DNA of 64,000 nucleotides from Paraburkholderia fungorum (GTDB lineage: Bacteria > Pseudomonadota > Gammaproteobacteria > Burkholderiales > Burkholderiaceae): assembly GCF_902833645.1 (NCBI RefSeq), contig NZ_CADFGE010000007.1, positions 248,001-312,000 of the forward strand, given 5' to 3'. The position numbers were made by a program, and so were the translations under genes. Below are positions 43,286 to 51,278 of this stretch, piece by piece (the stretch's first letter is position 1; the number at the start of each line of letters is the position of its first letter). The notes beneath the pieces were generated by a model that had not been told where the DNA came from, made no database searches, and saw only the letters and a program-made list of their open reading frames with translations.

Positions 43286-43669
43286 ATGAATAAGCCCCAA
43301 CAGGCACTCCACACGGTGTTCAAGGCTGCATGCGCGTCGGCGGCAGTTATCGGTCTGGTTGCAGCGAACGTCGCGTACGCCGCTGACGCCGGCAACGGCA
43401 AGGTGCTGGCGGACAGCCACAACTGCGCGGCTTGCCACGGCGTCAACCTGAACAAGCCGGTGAGCCCGGAGTATCCGAAGCTCGCCGGGCAGCACGCCGA
43501 TTACGTCTACTGGGCGCTGCGCCAGTATCAGATGGGCAACGGCAACCCGCACCTGGGTCGCAACAATCCGATCATGCAGGCGCAAGTGCAGAGCCTGTCG
43601 CAAAGCGACATGAAAGACATCGCGGCCTACGTCGAATCGCTGAACGGCGATCTGGTGCAGAAGAAGTAA
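43286..43669 (+). CDS. c-type cytochrome, class I
   Basis: This 127-aa protein has a signal peptide (MNKPQQALHTVFKAACASAA, cleavage after AYA near 35), heme motif CAACH (near 53), PKLAGQHADYVYWALRQYQM and a methionine ligand candidate in NNPIMQAQVQSLS. GGAG lies close to the ATG (43286). It is paired with the preceding cytochrome; together they resemble a split diheme cytochrome c4. A strong terminator follows. Confidence 0.93.
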   Translation: MNKPQQALHTVFKAACASAAVIGLVAANVAYAADAGNGKVLADSHNCAACHGVNLNKPVSPEYPKLAGQHADYVYWALRQYQMGNGNPHLGRNNPIMQAQVQSLSQSDMKDIAAYVESLNGDLVQKK

Positions 43670-43708
43670 CAGCGTCGCGCTGTTTTTGCGTCGCGTGCAG
43701 GTTGAACG

Positions 43709-43738
43709 ACACCCCGCTTCGGCGGGGTGTTTGCTTTT
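43709..43738 (+). terminator. Rho-independent terminator after the cytochromes
   Basis: ACACCCCGC, tetraloop TTCG, GCGGGGTGT, then TTGCTTTT. It lies 40 bp after the second cytochrome stop. Confidence 0.88.
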
Positions 43739-43802
43739 GAGGCCGAAGTTGGGTCATGGTGGAGGCGGCCGGCTTGCTGACCGCTGAGCCCGCCCACGCG
43801 CT

Positions 43803-44237
43803 TCAGTCCCGCGTGGCGCGTCGCTCGATACGCTGCAAATAGGCGTCTGTGTCCGGCGGGGTGCCGGTGCGCTGTGCTTCCCAGATGGTTTCGCCGAGAC
43901 AGTCCATGATCGCGTGCTGCGCCTCGTGGGTCGAGCCGAGGCGGGCGGCGAGCCGCTCGTGCGCGGCGCGGATGCCCGGCGGCTGGTCGATCGACAGTTG
44001 CTCGCTGATCGCCAGATGCATCGACAGGTGCAGGAACGGGTTGGTCTGGCCGCGTTCGGGCGAATAGTCCTGAGCCTGGGCCGCTTCCGTATGGGTCAGA
44101 TCGGCGTGAAATTCCGGATGCTCGACGATCCAGTCGGCAGCGATGGCTTCGAGCGGCGTCAGAATCTCGCCTTGACGCTGTTTGCGCCACGTGTCGGTGA
44201 AAAATTGACGGACTTCGTCGCGGCTGGGATTGAACAT
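43803..44237 (-). CDS. DUF1841 family protein
   Basis: This 144-aa cytosolic protein matches DUF1841: MFNPSRDEVRQFFTDTWRKQ, GQTNPFLHLSMHLAISEQLS and CLGETIWEAQRTG. It has no membrane segments. The function of the family is unknown; it is widespread in beta- and gammaproteobacteria. It lies about 100 bp downstream of nth on the same strand and may be co-transcribed with rsxB-nth. Confidence 0.9.
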   Translation of the reverse strand: MFNPSRDEVRQFFTDTWRKQRQGEILTPLEAIAADWIVEHPEFHADLTHTEAAQAQDYSPERGQTNPFLHLSMHLAISEQLSIDQPPGIRAAHERLAARLGSTHEAQHAIMDCLGETIWEAQRTGTPPDTDAYLQRIERRATRD

Positions 44238-44344
44238 CGTAGGAACGTGCGGTTAAGGTACGGCTGGGTGTGGGGCGCGTCAGGCTTGCGTGCAGGGCGC
44301 TATTTTACGCCGTGGCCACTTGGCTTGCTGGCGGCGCGCCGCCC

Positions 44345-44989
44345 TCAAAGATCCGGCGGCGGCGTTTTGGGCCGGAATTCGCACAGCGGCTCGATCACGC
44401 AATGCCAGCATTCGGGCCGGCGCGCTTTGCACACATAGCGGCCGTGCAGAATCAGCCAATGGTGGGCATCCTTCTTGAACTCGGCGGGCGTGAATTTCTC
44501 CAGCGCCGCTTCGACCGCGCGCACGTCTTTGCCGGGCGCGAGCCCGGTTCGATTCGCAACCCGAAAGATGTGCGTATCGACGGCGATGGTTGGATGACCG
44601 AATGCCGTATTCAGAATCACGTTCGCCGTTTTGCGACCGACCCCCGGCAAGCTTTCGAGCGCCTCGCGATCTTCCGGCACTTCGCCGCCGTACTGGTCGA
44701 GCAAAATGCGGCAGGTCGCGATCACATTCTTCGCCTTGGTCCGGTACAGGCCGATCGTCTTGATGTAGCCGGCCACCCCTTCTTCGCCGAGATCGAATAC
44801 CTGCTGCGGCGTGTTCGCGACCGGGAACATCTTGCGCATCGCCTTATTCACCGAGACGTCGGTGGCCTGCGCCGATAGCAGGACGGCGATCAGCAGTTCG
44901 AACGGAGTGGTGTACTCGAGCTCGGTCGTCGGATGCGGGTTGAGACTCTTAAGCGTCTCGTAGATGGCGCGGCGTTTGTTCGCGTTCAT
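44345..44989 (-). CDS. nth: Endonuclease III (DNA glycosylase/AP lyase)
   Basis: Nth removes oxidised pyrimidines and cuts the abasic site. The helix-hairpin-helix LPGVGRKTANVI carries the catalytic lysine (near 119), and the aspartate is in AVDTHIFRV (near 137). The C-terminal [4Fe-4S] cluster motif C-x6-C-x2-C-x5-C is complete (CKARRPECWHCVIEPLC). The length of 214 aa is normal. It follows rsxB by 26 bp, and the rsx-nth linkage is conserved in proteobacteria. Confidence 0.95.
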   Translation of the reverse strand: MNANKRRAIYETLKSLNPHPTTELEYTTPFELLIAVLLSAQATDVSVNKAMRKMFPVANTPQQVFDLGEEGVAGYIKTIGLYRTKAKNVIATCRILLDQYGGEVPEDREALESLPGVGRKTANVILNTAFGHPTIAVDTHIFRVANRTGLAPGKDVRAVEAALEKFTPAEFKKDAHHWLILHGRYVCKARRPECWHCVIEPLCEFRPKTPPPDL

Positions 44990-45015
44990 GCGCGGCGTAC
45001 GGGTAGAGGTGAGGG

Positions 45016-45870
45016 TTAGCGCTTCGCTGGCGGAATAGCGGTGTTACCGGCGGTGTTATCCGCGGTGTTCTCCGCCGCGAGTCCGAGACGGCGGCGGCGT
45101 GCCTCGGCGGCGTCGATCTGCGCCTGCACGTCGGCGCTGACGCGCTCCGTATTTTGCGGACCCAGACCCTTGGCAGCCAACTCTTCTTTCTTCTGGCGCG
45201 CCCGTTCGAGAGCCGCCTGGATGATCGCGCGTTTTTTCGCGTCGGCGTCTTCAACGGCGGGTGCCGTGGGCGTTGCGGTGGCGCCGGTTTGCATGACCTG
45301 AGCCGGTGCGCCACCGACGGCTCGCCGCGCTGCAGCACGCGCTTCGGCCGCTTCGCGCTCGTGCGCGAGACGAGCTTCACGCCGGTTGTGGCGCTCGCGC
45401 GCGGCGTCGGCCTGCGCCTCGCTCCATGCGTCCCAGCCGGTTGCGTCACCGGTGACCGGCGGCATTGCGATGCAATCGACCGGGCAGGGAGGCACGCACA
45501 GGTCGCAACCGGTGCAGAGTTCGGCGATTACCGTGTGCATCTGTTTCGGTGCGCCAACTATTGCATCGACCGGACAGGCCTGCATGCACAGCGTGCAGCC
45601 GATGCAAACCTGTTCGTCGATAACCGCCAAAGGACGCGGCCGTTCGACGCCATTGGCGGAATTGAGCGGAATCACCGGTTGGCCAAGCAATGCGGCAAGA
45701 CGGGCGACGCCCTCGGCGCCCCCCGGCGGGCACTGGTTGTAGCTGGCTTCGCCCTTGGCGACGGCCTCGGCATACGGACGGCATGCCGGATAGCCGCACT
45801 TGGTGCATTGCGTTTGGGGGAGCAGATCCTCAATGCGGTCTGGGAGTGTTTTGGAGTTGATCACGGTCAC
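45016..45870 (-). CDS. rsxB: RsxB/RnfB-like iron-sulfur protein, soluble and extended
   Basis: This 284-aa protein has the Fe-S domain CTKCGYPACRPYAEA...CPPGG (near 22-50) and two [4Fe-4S] ferredoxin motifs (CIGCTLCMQACP near 90, CTGCDLCVPPCP near 120). Unlike enterobacterial RsxB it lacks the N-terminal membrane segment and carries an Ala/Arg/Glu-rich C-terminal extension of about 130 residues, partly coiled coil, ending with ENTADNTAGNTAI. No other rsx/rnf genes are present, so it may serve nth or SoxR-type chemistry alone. The start is GTG. Confidence 0.88.
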   Translation of the reverse strand: MTVINSKTLPDRIEDLLPQTQCTKCGYPACRPYAEAVAKGEASYNQCPPGGAEGVARLAALLGQPVIPLNSANGVERPRPLAVIDEQVCIGCTLCMQACPVDAIVGAPKQMHTVIAELCTGCDLCVPPCPVDCIAMPPVTGDATGWDAWSEAQADAARERHNRREARLAHEREAAEARAAARRAVGGAPAQVMQTGATATPTAPAVEDADAKKRAIIQAALERARQKKEELAAKGLGPQNTERVSADVQAQIDAAEARRRRLGLAAENTADNTAGNTAIPPAKR

Positions 45871-46094
45871 AACGTTGGTGCTTGCCTTGCGGCCGCGGGG
45901 CTTGAACTAAATAGCACATTATCGCCGATTTCCCCAATTGCCATCCGCAATCCATGTGCCATAATCGAAGCGCTTTTTCGAAAGACCGCATAAGGGTGTT
46001 CCCCCAACCAGCCCGTTCAGTGCTGTCGGTGCAAGGCCCGAGGAGAGGCCGGCGGCGCGATCCGGATAACGCGGCTCACGAAGACGATGCCACC

Positions 46095-46727
46095 ATGAAT
46101 CAGCCGAAAATCAAAAGAGATCCTGAAGGCACGCGGCGCCGCATTCTGCTTGCGGCGGCCGAAGAGTTTGCAAACGGAGGGTTGTTCGGCGCGCGAGTCG
46201 ATCAGATCGCCCGCCGTGCGGAAACGAATGAACGCATGCTCTATTACTACTTCGGTAGCAAGGAGCAGCTTTTCACCGCGGTACTCGAGCACGCATTCAG
46301 CGCGCTCAATGAAGCAGAACGAACGCTCGAACTGAACGGTGTCGCACCGGTCGAGGCGGTGACACGTCTCGCGCATTTTGTTTGGGATTACTACCGCGAT
46401 CATCCTGAGTTGCTGCGTCTCGTGAATAACGAGAATCTGCATGAGGCACGCTACATGCAGAAATCGACGCGCATCCGCGAAATGATTTCGCCTATCGTCG
46501 CCACGCTCGGCAGCATTCTTGAGCGGGGTCAACGCGCGGGGCTGTTTCGCACCAACGTCGATCCGTTGCGCTTTTACGTGACGCTGTCCGGCATGGGTTA
46601 TTACATCGTGTCGAACCGCTTTACGCTCGAAGCAACGCTCGGTCGTGATTTCAGCAGTGCGAGCGAACGCAGTGAAGTGATTCAGATGAACACGGAGTTG
46701 CTGCTGGCGTATCTGTTGCGCAAGTAA
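46095..46727 (+). CDS. TetR family transcriptional regulator
   Basis: This 210-aa protein has helix-turn-helix residues about 12-58 (RRRILLAAAEEFANGGLFGA, then ETNERMLYYYFGSKEQLF) and a TetR_C-type ligand domain with LLRLVNNENLHEARYMQKS. Start ATG 46095 fits the family N-terminus; the longer frame from 45954 does not. It diverges from rsxB and converges on phaZ. The target is unknown, perhaps itself. Confidence 0.9.
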   Translation: MNQPKIKRDPEGTRRRILLAAAEEFANGGLFGARVDQIARRAETNERMLYYYFGSKEQLFTAVLEHAFSALNEAERTLELNGVAPVEAVTRLAHFVWDYYRDHPELLRLVNNENLHEARYMQKSTRIREMISPIVATLGSILERGQRAGLFRTNVDPLRFYVTLSGMGYYIVSNRFTLEATLGRDFSSASERSEVIQMNTELLLAYLLRK

Positions 46728-46784
46728 GCCAAACTGCGGCTTAGCCTGAACGGCATAAGGCGCTGCATAAGAAATGCCAGAAAC

Positions 46785-46819
46785 AACAACGGCCTCTGAA
46801 AAGAGGCCGTTGTTTATCT
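46785..46819. terminator. Bidirectional terminator between TetR and phaZ
   Basis: AACAACGGCCTCT, loop GAAA, AGAGGCCGTTGTT is a 13-bp perfect stem with T-rich flanks in both directions (TTTATCTT on plus, TTTCT on minus), placed between convergent genes. Confidence 0.85.
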
Positions 46820-46834
46820 TCGTGCGTGCGCTGC

Positions 46835-48112
46835 TCAGGCTTCGACTTTTTCCTTCGCTACCTTCGGCGCCTTGTTGTGCTCGAGGATGAAGTCGCGCAA
46901 CTGCGGATAGATGATGGTGCGCCAGCGGCGGCCCGAGAAAATGCCGTAGTGGCCGCATTTTTCCGCGGTGAAGTGACGCTTGTTCGCCTCTGGAATACCG
47001 CTGCACAGGCCTTGCGCAGCGAACGTCTGACCGTCGCCGGAAATATCGTCCAGCTCGCCTTCGATGGTGAAGAGCGCGGTCTTCGTGATGTCCTGCGGAC
47101 GCACCCGTTCGCCCGCGACGTCCCACGTGCCTTCGGCCAGACGGAATTCCTGGAACACCACGCGGATCGTGTCGAGGTAATAGTCCGCATCCATGTCGAG
47201 CACCGCGTTGTACTCGTCGTAGAAACGGCGATGGGCTTCCGCATCGTCTTCGTCGCCGCGCAACAGGCTCTGGTAATAGTCCCAGTGCGAGGCCGCGTGC
47301 CGCTCCGGATTCATCGCGACGAAACCGGTGTGTTGCAGGAAGCCCGGGTAAACCTTGCGGCCCACCCCCGGATAGTTCGGCGGCACCGTGAAGATCACGT
47401 TGTTTTCGAACCATTCGTACGAGTGCTGGGTGGCGAGCGAGTTGACCGAGGTCGGGCTCTTACGCGCGTCGATCGGGCCGCCCATCATGGTCATGGTGCG
47501 CGGCGTGTCTTCGCCGCGGCTCGCCATCAGCGAAATGGCGGCGAGCACCGGGACGGTAGGCTGGCAAACCGAGATCACGTGCAGATTCTTCGCGCCGATG
47601 TGGCGGATGAATTCCTGGATGTAGGCGACGTAATCGTCGAGGTGAAACTCGCCTTCTTCGAGCGGCACCATGCGTGCGTCGATCCAGTCGGTCAGGTAGA
47701 CCTTGTGGTCTTGCAGCAACGTGCGCACGGTATCGCGCAGCAGCGTGGCGTGGTGGCCTGACAACGGCGCGCACACCAGCACGACAGGCTCATCTTTCAA
47801 TTGGGTAACAGCGTCGCTGTCGTCCGCGAAGCGCTTGAAGCGCATCAGGCGGCAAAACGGTTTCTCGATGATCGTTTGTTCGATGATCGGAATGTTGTGA
47901 CCGTCTTTGACAATCTGATGAAGGTTGAACTCAGGCTTTTCGTAATCTTTTCCAAGCCGATAGAGCAGTTCGTATCCGGCGGAGAGGCGTGTGGCACCGG
48001 GCACATAGGCCAATGGGCTGGCGGGATTCGCGAACGATTTCGACGCGGCCTGAGCCCAGGCGGTGAGGGGGCTCAACATCGCCCGCTGGAATTCGTGCAG
48101 TTGGTAGAGCAT
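46835..48112 (-). CDS. phaZ: Intracellular polyhydroxybutyrate depolymerase
   Basis: This 425-aa cytosolic enzyme mobilises stored PHB granules. It has the alpha/beta-hydrolase fold with the cysteine nucleophile motif VISVCQPTVPVLAA (near 183) in place of the usual serine, as in Ralstonia PhaZ1. The catalytic Asp/His regions are GELDDISGDGQT and EKCGHYGIFSG. Start ATG 48112 with GGAG upstream is preferred over the frame from 48277. There is no signal peptide. A near-consensus promoter lies at 48221-48249. Confidence 0.93.
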   Translation of the reverse strand: MLYQLHEFQRAMLSPLTAWAQAASKSFANPASPLAYVPGATRLSAGYELLYRLGKDYEKPEFNLHQIVKDGHNIPIIEQTIIEKPFCRLMRFKRFADDSDAVTQLKDEPVVLVCAPLSGHHATLLRDTVRTLLQDHKVYLTDWIDARMVPLEEGEFHLDDYVAYIQEFIRHIGAKNLHVISVCQPTVPVLAAISLMASRGEDTPRTMTMMGGPIDARKSPTSVNSLATQHSYEWFENNVIFTVPPNYPGVGRKVYPGFLQHTGFVAMNPERHAASHWDYYQSLLRGDEDDAEAHRRFYDEYNAVLDMDADYYLDTIRVVFQEFRLAEGTWDVAGERVRPQDITKTALFTIEGELDDISGDGQTFAAQGLCSGIPEANKRHFTAEKCGHYGIFSGRRWRTIIYPQLRDFILEHNKAPKVAKEKVEA

Positions 48113-48220
48113 GGGTGCTCCGTTTAAGCGGTTCGCATGGGGCTTGGCAAACACGCATGTGGCGTTGCGGCAGGCCGTACTGGTTGTGGGCACATTGATT
48201 TTCGGCCGACAGTCTGCTCG

Positions 48221-48249
48221 ATCATACTGAACAAAGCGTACTTGTGCAA
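48221..48249 (-). promoter_or_regulatory. phaZ promoter with overlapping PhaR-like motif
   Basis: On the minus strand TTGCAC (48249-48244), 17 bp, TATGAT (48226-48221). Overlapping the -35, 48244-48259 reads AATTGCTGCATTGCAC, rich in TTGC/TGCA words like sites described for the PHB regulator PhaR. Confidence 0.6.
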
Positions 48250-48257
48250 TGCAGCAA

Positions 48258-48280
48258 TTTGTGCGCGGGCTGCGCACAAA
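48258..48280. repeat. 9-bp inverted repeat between phaZ promoter and GH15 gene
   Basis: TTTGTGCGC, GGGCT, GCGCACAAA. It lies 11 bp after the GH15 stop and just upstream of the phaZ -35. It could be a 3' hairpin (no U-tract) or an operator. Confidence 0.6.
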
Positions 48281-48291
48281 CTGTCATTGAA

Positions 48292-50172
48292 TCATGGTAC
48301 TGGCGATGCTGCCGCGCCGCTATCGGGGGTTGCCGCAGCCTCAAGTTCTGCTGCCATGCTGCCGATATGGGACGGCTGTCCGGTTGCCTGCGCCATTTCC
48401 TGTTCGTGCTTCATCAGGTTCAGGCCGGTGTGGACCAGCGCGACGTGCGAAAACGCCTGCGGGAAGTTGCCGACCAGACGCTTCGCAGCGGGATCGTACT
48501 CTTCCGCGAGCAGACCGACGTCATTGCAGAGCGCGAGCAGCCGTTCGTACATCGCGATGGCCTCGTCCATGCGGCCTTGCAAGGCCAGGTTGTCCACCAT
48601 CCAGAACGAGCAGGCGAGGAACGTGCCTTCGCCCGGCGGCAGGCCGTCGTCGAATTCCGTGGTGCGGTAGCGCATCACGAAGCCGTCGTGCATCAGATCC
48701 TTTTCGATCGCGGCTACTGTGCCTTTGATGCGCGGATCCTCGGGCCGCAGGAAGCCGACCAGCGGCATCAACAGGACGCTCGCATCGAGCTGGTCGCTGC
48801 CGTAAGACTGCGAGAACGCGTTGAGCGCCGGATTCCATGCCTTTGCGCAGACTTCCGCGTGAATGGTCGCGCGGGTGGCGCGCCATTCATCAAGAGGGCC
48901 TTCCAGCTTGAACATCTCGGCCGAGCGGATGGCGCGGTCGTAAGCGACCCACGCCATCACCTTCGAGAAGGTGAAGTGCTGACGGCCGCCGCGCGTTTCC
49001 CAGATGCCTTCGTCCGGCTCCTGCCAGATCGTGTCGAGATGGCCGAGCAACGCGCGCTGCACGTTCCATGCAGTGTCGTCCGCCTGCAGGCCGCCGACGC
49101 GCGCGAGATGCAGCGCGTTCATCACTTCGCCGTAAACATCGAGCTGACGCTGCCCGACCGCGTTGTTGCCGATCCGCACCGGCTTGGCATCCTGATAGCC
49201 CGGCAGCCAGTCGATTTCGAATTCGGGCAGGCGCCGCTCGCCGGCAATGCCGTACATGATCTGCAACTGATCGGGCGCGCCGGCCATCACGCGGCCGAGC
49301 CAGCTGCGCCACGCGCGGGCTTCGTCGTAGTAGCCGCCGCGCATCATAGCGAGCAGCGTGATGGTGGCGTCGCGCAGCCAGCAATAGCGGTAGTCCCAGT
49401 TGCGCGTGCCGCCCAACTGCTCCGGAAGCGACGTGGTGGGCGCGGCGACGATCCCACCGGTCGGCTCGTAGGCGAGCGCCTTCAGCGTAATCAGCGAGCG
49501 GCGGATGGGTTCAGCCCATCTGCCTTCCACCGTGCTGCGGGCCGACCATTCGAGCCAATGGTTCTCGGTGCGGGCGAGCGACGTGTGCGGATCGCGGCTC
49601 GGCGGAATGCGCAGATGCGAGGCCGCATAGGCCAGCGAAAACGGCACGCGCTCGCCTTCGCTCACGGTGAATTCCGCGACGGTCTTCATGTTCTCGCCGC
49701 GTAGTTCGACTGGTGTGCGCAGCACCGCGGTGTCCGGTCCGACGATGGCCTTGATGCCGCTGTCGTGCTTCAGCCGATCGACCCACGGAATCGAAAAGCC
49801 ATAGTCGAAGCGCAGCACCAGTTCCATCCGCATGCGCACCGTGCCGCGTTTGCCGACCACGATCCGCACCATTTCCGACCAGCCGTTGCCCGGCGGCATG
49901 AAATCGATCAGCGTCACCGCACCCTCGGCTGTTTCGAAGTCGGTTTCGAGGATGAGCGTTTCGCCGCGATAACGGCGCGTGATCGTGGGCGGCGTATCCG
50001 AGACGGGTGAAATCAGCCAGCGGCCATTGTCGGGGGTGCCGAGCAGGGCGGCGAAGCAGGCGCCGGAGTCGAAGCGCGGCCAGCATAGCCAGTCGACGGA
50101 CCCCTCCCGGGAGACGAGCGCGGCCGTGTGGCCGTCGCCGATAAGCGCATAGTCTTCGATGAGTGCGGGCAT
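48292..50172 (-). CDS. Glycoside hydrolase family 15 (glucoamylase/trehalase-like)
   Basis: This 626-aa cytosolic protein begins MPALIEDYALIGDGHTAALV, the typical start of bacterial GH15 enzymes, with an N-terminal beta-sandwich (about 1-240). The (alpha/alpha)6 barrel follows, with TRNWDYRYCWLRDATITLLA near 275 and LACSFWMVDNLALQGR and EEYDPAAKRLVGNFPQAFSH near the C-terminus. The acid/base glutamates are probably in WETRGG and EEYDP. Substrates could be alpha-glucans or trehalose. ATG 50172 is preferred over TTG 50178. Last residues are low complexity. Confidence 0.9.
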   Translation of the reverse strand: MPALIEDYALIGDGHTAALVSREGSVDWLCWPRFDSGACFAALLGTPDNGRWLISPVSDTPPTITRRYRGETLILETDFETAEGAVTLIDFMPPGNGWSEMVRIVVGKRGTVRMRMELVLRFDYGFSIPWVDRLKHDSGIKAIVGPDTAVLRTPVELRGENMKTVAEFTVSEGERVPFSLAYAASHLRIPPSRDPHTSLARTENHWLEWSARSTVEGRWAEPIRRSLITLKALAYEPTGGIVAAPTTSLPEQLGGTRNWDYRYCWLRDATITLLAMMRGGYYDEARAWRSWLGRVMAGAPDQLQIMYGIAGERRLPEFEIDWLPGYQDAKPVRIGNNAVGQRQLDVYGEVMNALHLARVGGLQADDTAWNVQRALLGHLDTIWQEPDEGIWETRGGRQHFTFSKVMAWVAYDRAIRSAEMFKLEGPLDEWRATRATIHAEVCAKAWNPALNAFSQSYGSDQLDASVLLMPLVGFLRPEDPRIKGTVAAIEKDLMHDGFVMRYRTTEFDDGLPPGEGTFLACSFWMVDNLALQGRMDEAIAMYERLLALCNDVGLLAEEYDPAAKRLVGNFPQAFSHVALVHTGLNLMKHEQEMAQATGQPSHIGSMAAELEAAATPDSGAAASPVP

Positions 50173-50413
50173 GGGCAACGTGTCAGTTTTACGCGAGGCG
50201 AAGTCCGCCGCGCGTGGGGTCGGTTTGCAAACTTTATTTTTTACCGGACTCGCGCGATGCGTTTTGGTTCAGCTCGCAATGCGGCAAAACGCGGGTTGGT
50301 AATTGTCAAATCACTGCCTACAATCATTTTTCATGCCGATGCGCGGAGCTCTCCGGATCATGCCTCGGCCTTGTCCATGACGTATGCCTATACCGTCTTC
50401 GAGGACCCAAGCG

Positions 50414-50659
50414 ATGCTGAACCCGTCGAAATCCGATTGCATCACGATTCTCTCCGCCGCCAGTGAACTGGCCGACGATTCGTTGCTGCCGCTCGAACAC
50501 AGTCGGCTGGGCCTGAGCCGCAATGGCATGCTGGCCGCGGCGCACTTTCTGATCGAACGGGCCTGCTTCCGCCGCTATCAGGAAGGTGACGGACATTATG
50601 CCGTCGGTGGATTGTCGTTGCAGGGAAGGTTGCGTCTCGACCAGCTTTCGAACGGCTGA
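50414..50659 (+). CDS. Hypothetical protein, 81 aa
   Basis: This small soluble protein begins MLNPSKSDCITILSAASELA and is rich in leucine and arginine (SRLGLSRNGMLAAAHFLIER). GAGG lies about 9 bases before the ATG at 50414. It is divergent from the GH15 gene. I do not recognise it; similar short proteins may be limited to Burkholderiales. No domain is visible. Confidence 0.55.
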   Translation: MLNPSKSDCITILSAASELADDSLLPLEHSRLGLSRNGMLAAAHFLIERACFRRYQEGDGHYAVGGLSLQGRLRLDQLSNG

Positions 50660-50971
50660 GCGTCCGCTGCACGAGTTTGGGCCGAGCGAGCGGCTGTCTT
50701 GCCTCCGGCTCGCCGCGGGTCGAGGGAATCTGCCGCGCGCGGATTGCTTTGCCAAACCGCTTTGTCGCGCCGCTTCATCGCGCCGATTGTTGCGCTGCCG
50801 CAGCCGTCAGTCCACCTGCCACGCATGCCACCGTCCAAGCCGGTTCCGGTCCATGCGAGGCGTTGCCGGGCCGGCACTGCACCCGGCTTTGCCTCTTCGT
50901 GAGTCCTTGCGCGTCCTTGTGGGTCCTTGTGGGTCCCTGATCTTGCCGACCGTCCGGCTGACTGCGCTCGT
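50660..50971. other. 312-bp spacer with a 10-bp tandem repeat
   Basis: No gene is seen. Near its right end (50901-50938) a 10-bp unit close to GTCCTTGTGG is repeated about four times, downstream of the DUF3096 gene on the minus strand. Confidence 0.5.
50901..50938. repeat. 10-bp tandem repeat
   Basis: The units GTCCTTGCGC, GTCCTTGTGG, GTCCTTGTGG and GTCCCTGATC follow each other. It is non-coding and lies 34 bp beyond the DUF3096 stop. Confidence 0.7.
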
Positions 50972-51124
50972 CTAGAAGTGCGACGAGCCGACGCCGAAAA
51001 TCCCAATGATGCCGATGATGATCAGGTAGAGCGCAACGATGAAATTCAACAGGCGCGGCATGACCAGGATCAGAATGCCGGCGATCAACGAAACAAGCGG
51101 GCCCAGGCTGAGTGTGACGTTCAT
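50972..51124 (-). CDS. DUF3096 small membrane protein, 50 aa
   Basis: A 50-residue gene on the minus strand begins MNVTLSLGPLVSLIAGILIL and continues VMPRLLNFIVALYLIIIGII, matching the DUF3096 family. It has two membrane-spanning hydrophobic segments joined by a short basic loop (MPRLLN). GGAG lies 6 bases before the ATG at 51124. Function unknown; such proteins are common in proteobacteria. It diverges from the propeller protein gene. Confidence 0.88.
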   Translation of the reverse strand: MNVTLSLGPLVSLIAGILILVMPRLLNFIVALYLIIIGIIGIFGVGSSHF

Positions 51125-51278
51125 GAAAGCTCCGTAGTGTGATAGGGGTGAGATTCACTGCATGATCCGACGCAACGCTTTTATACTTGCCTCGATAAAA
51201 ATATTCGACCCATTGCGCGGCAGACCAGAGACACCGTTACAACCGAATCCACCAGATAACCGATGTCCAGGAGGTCCT

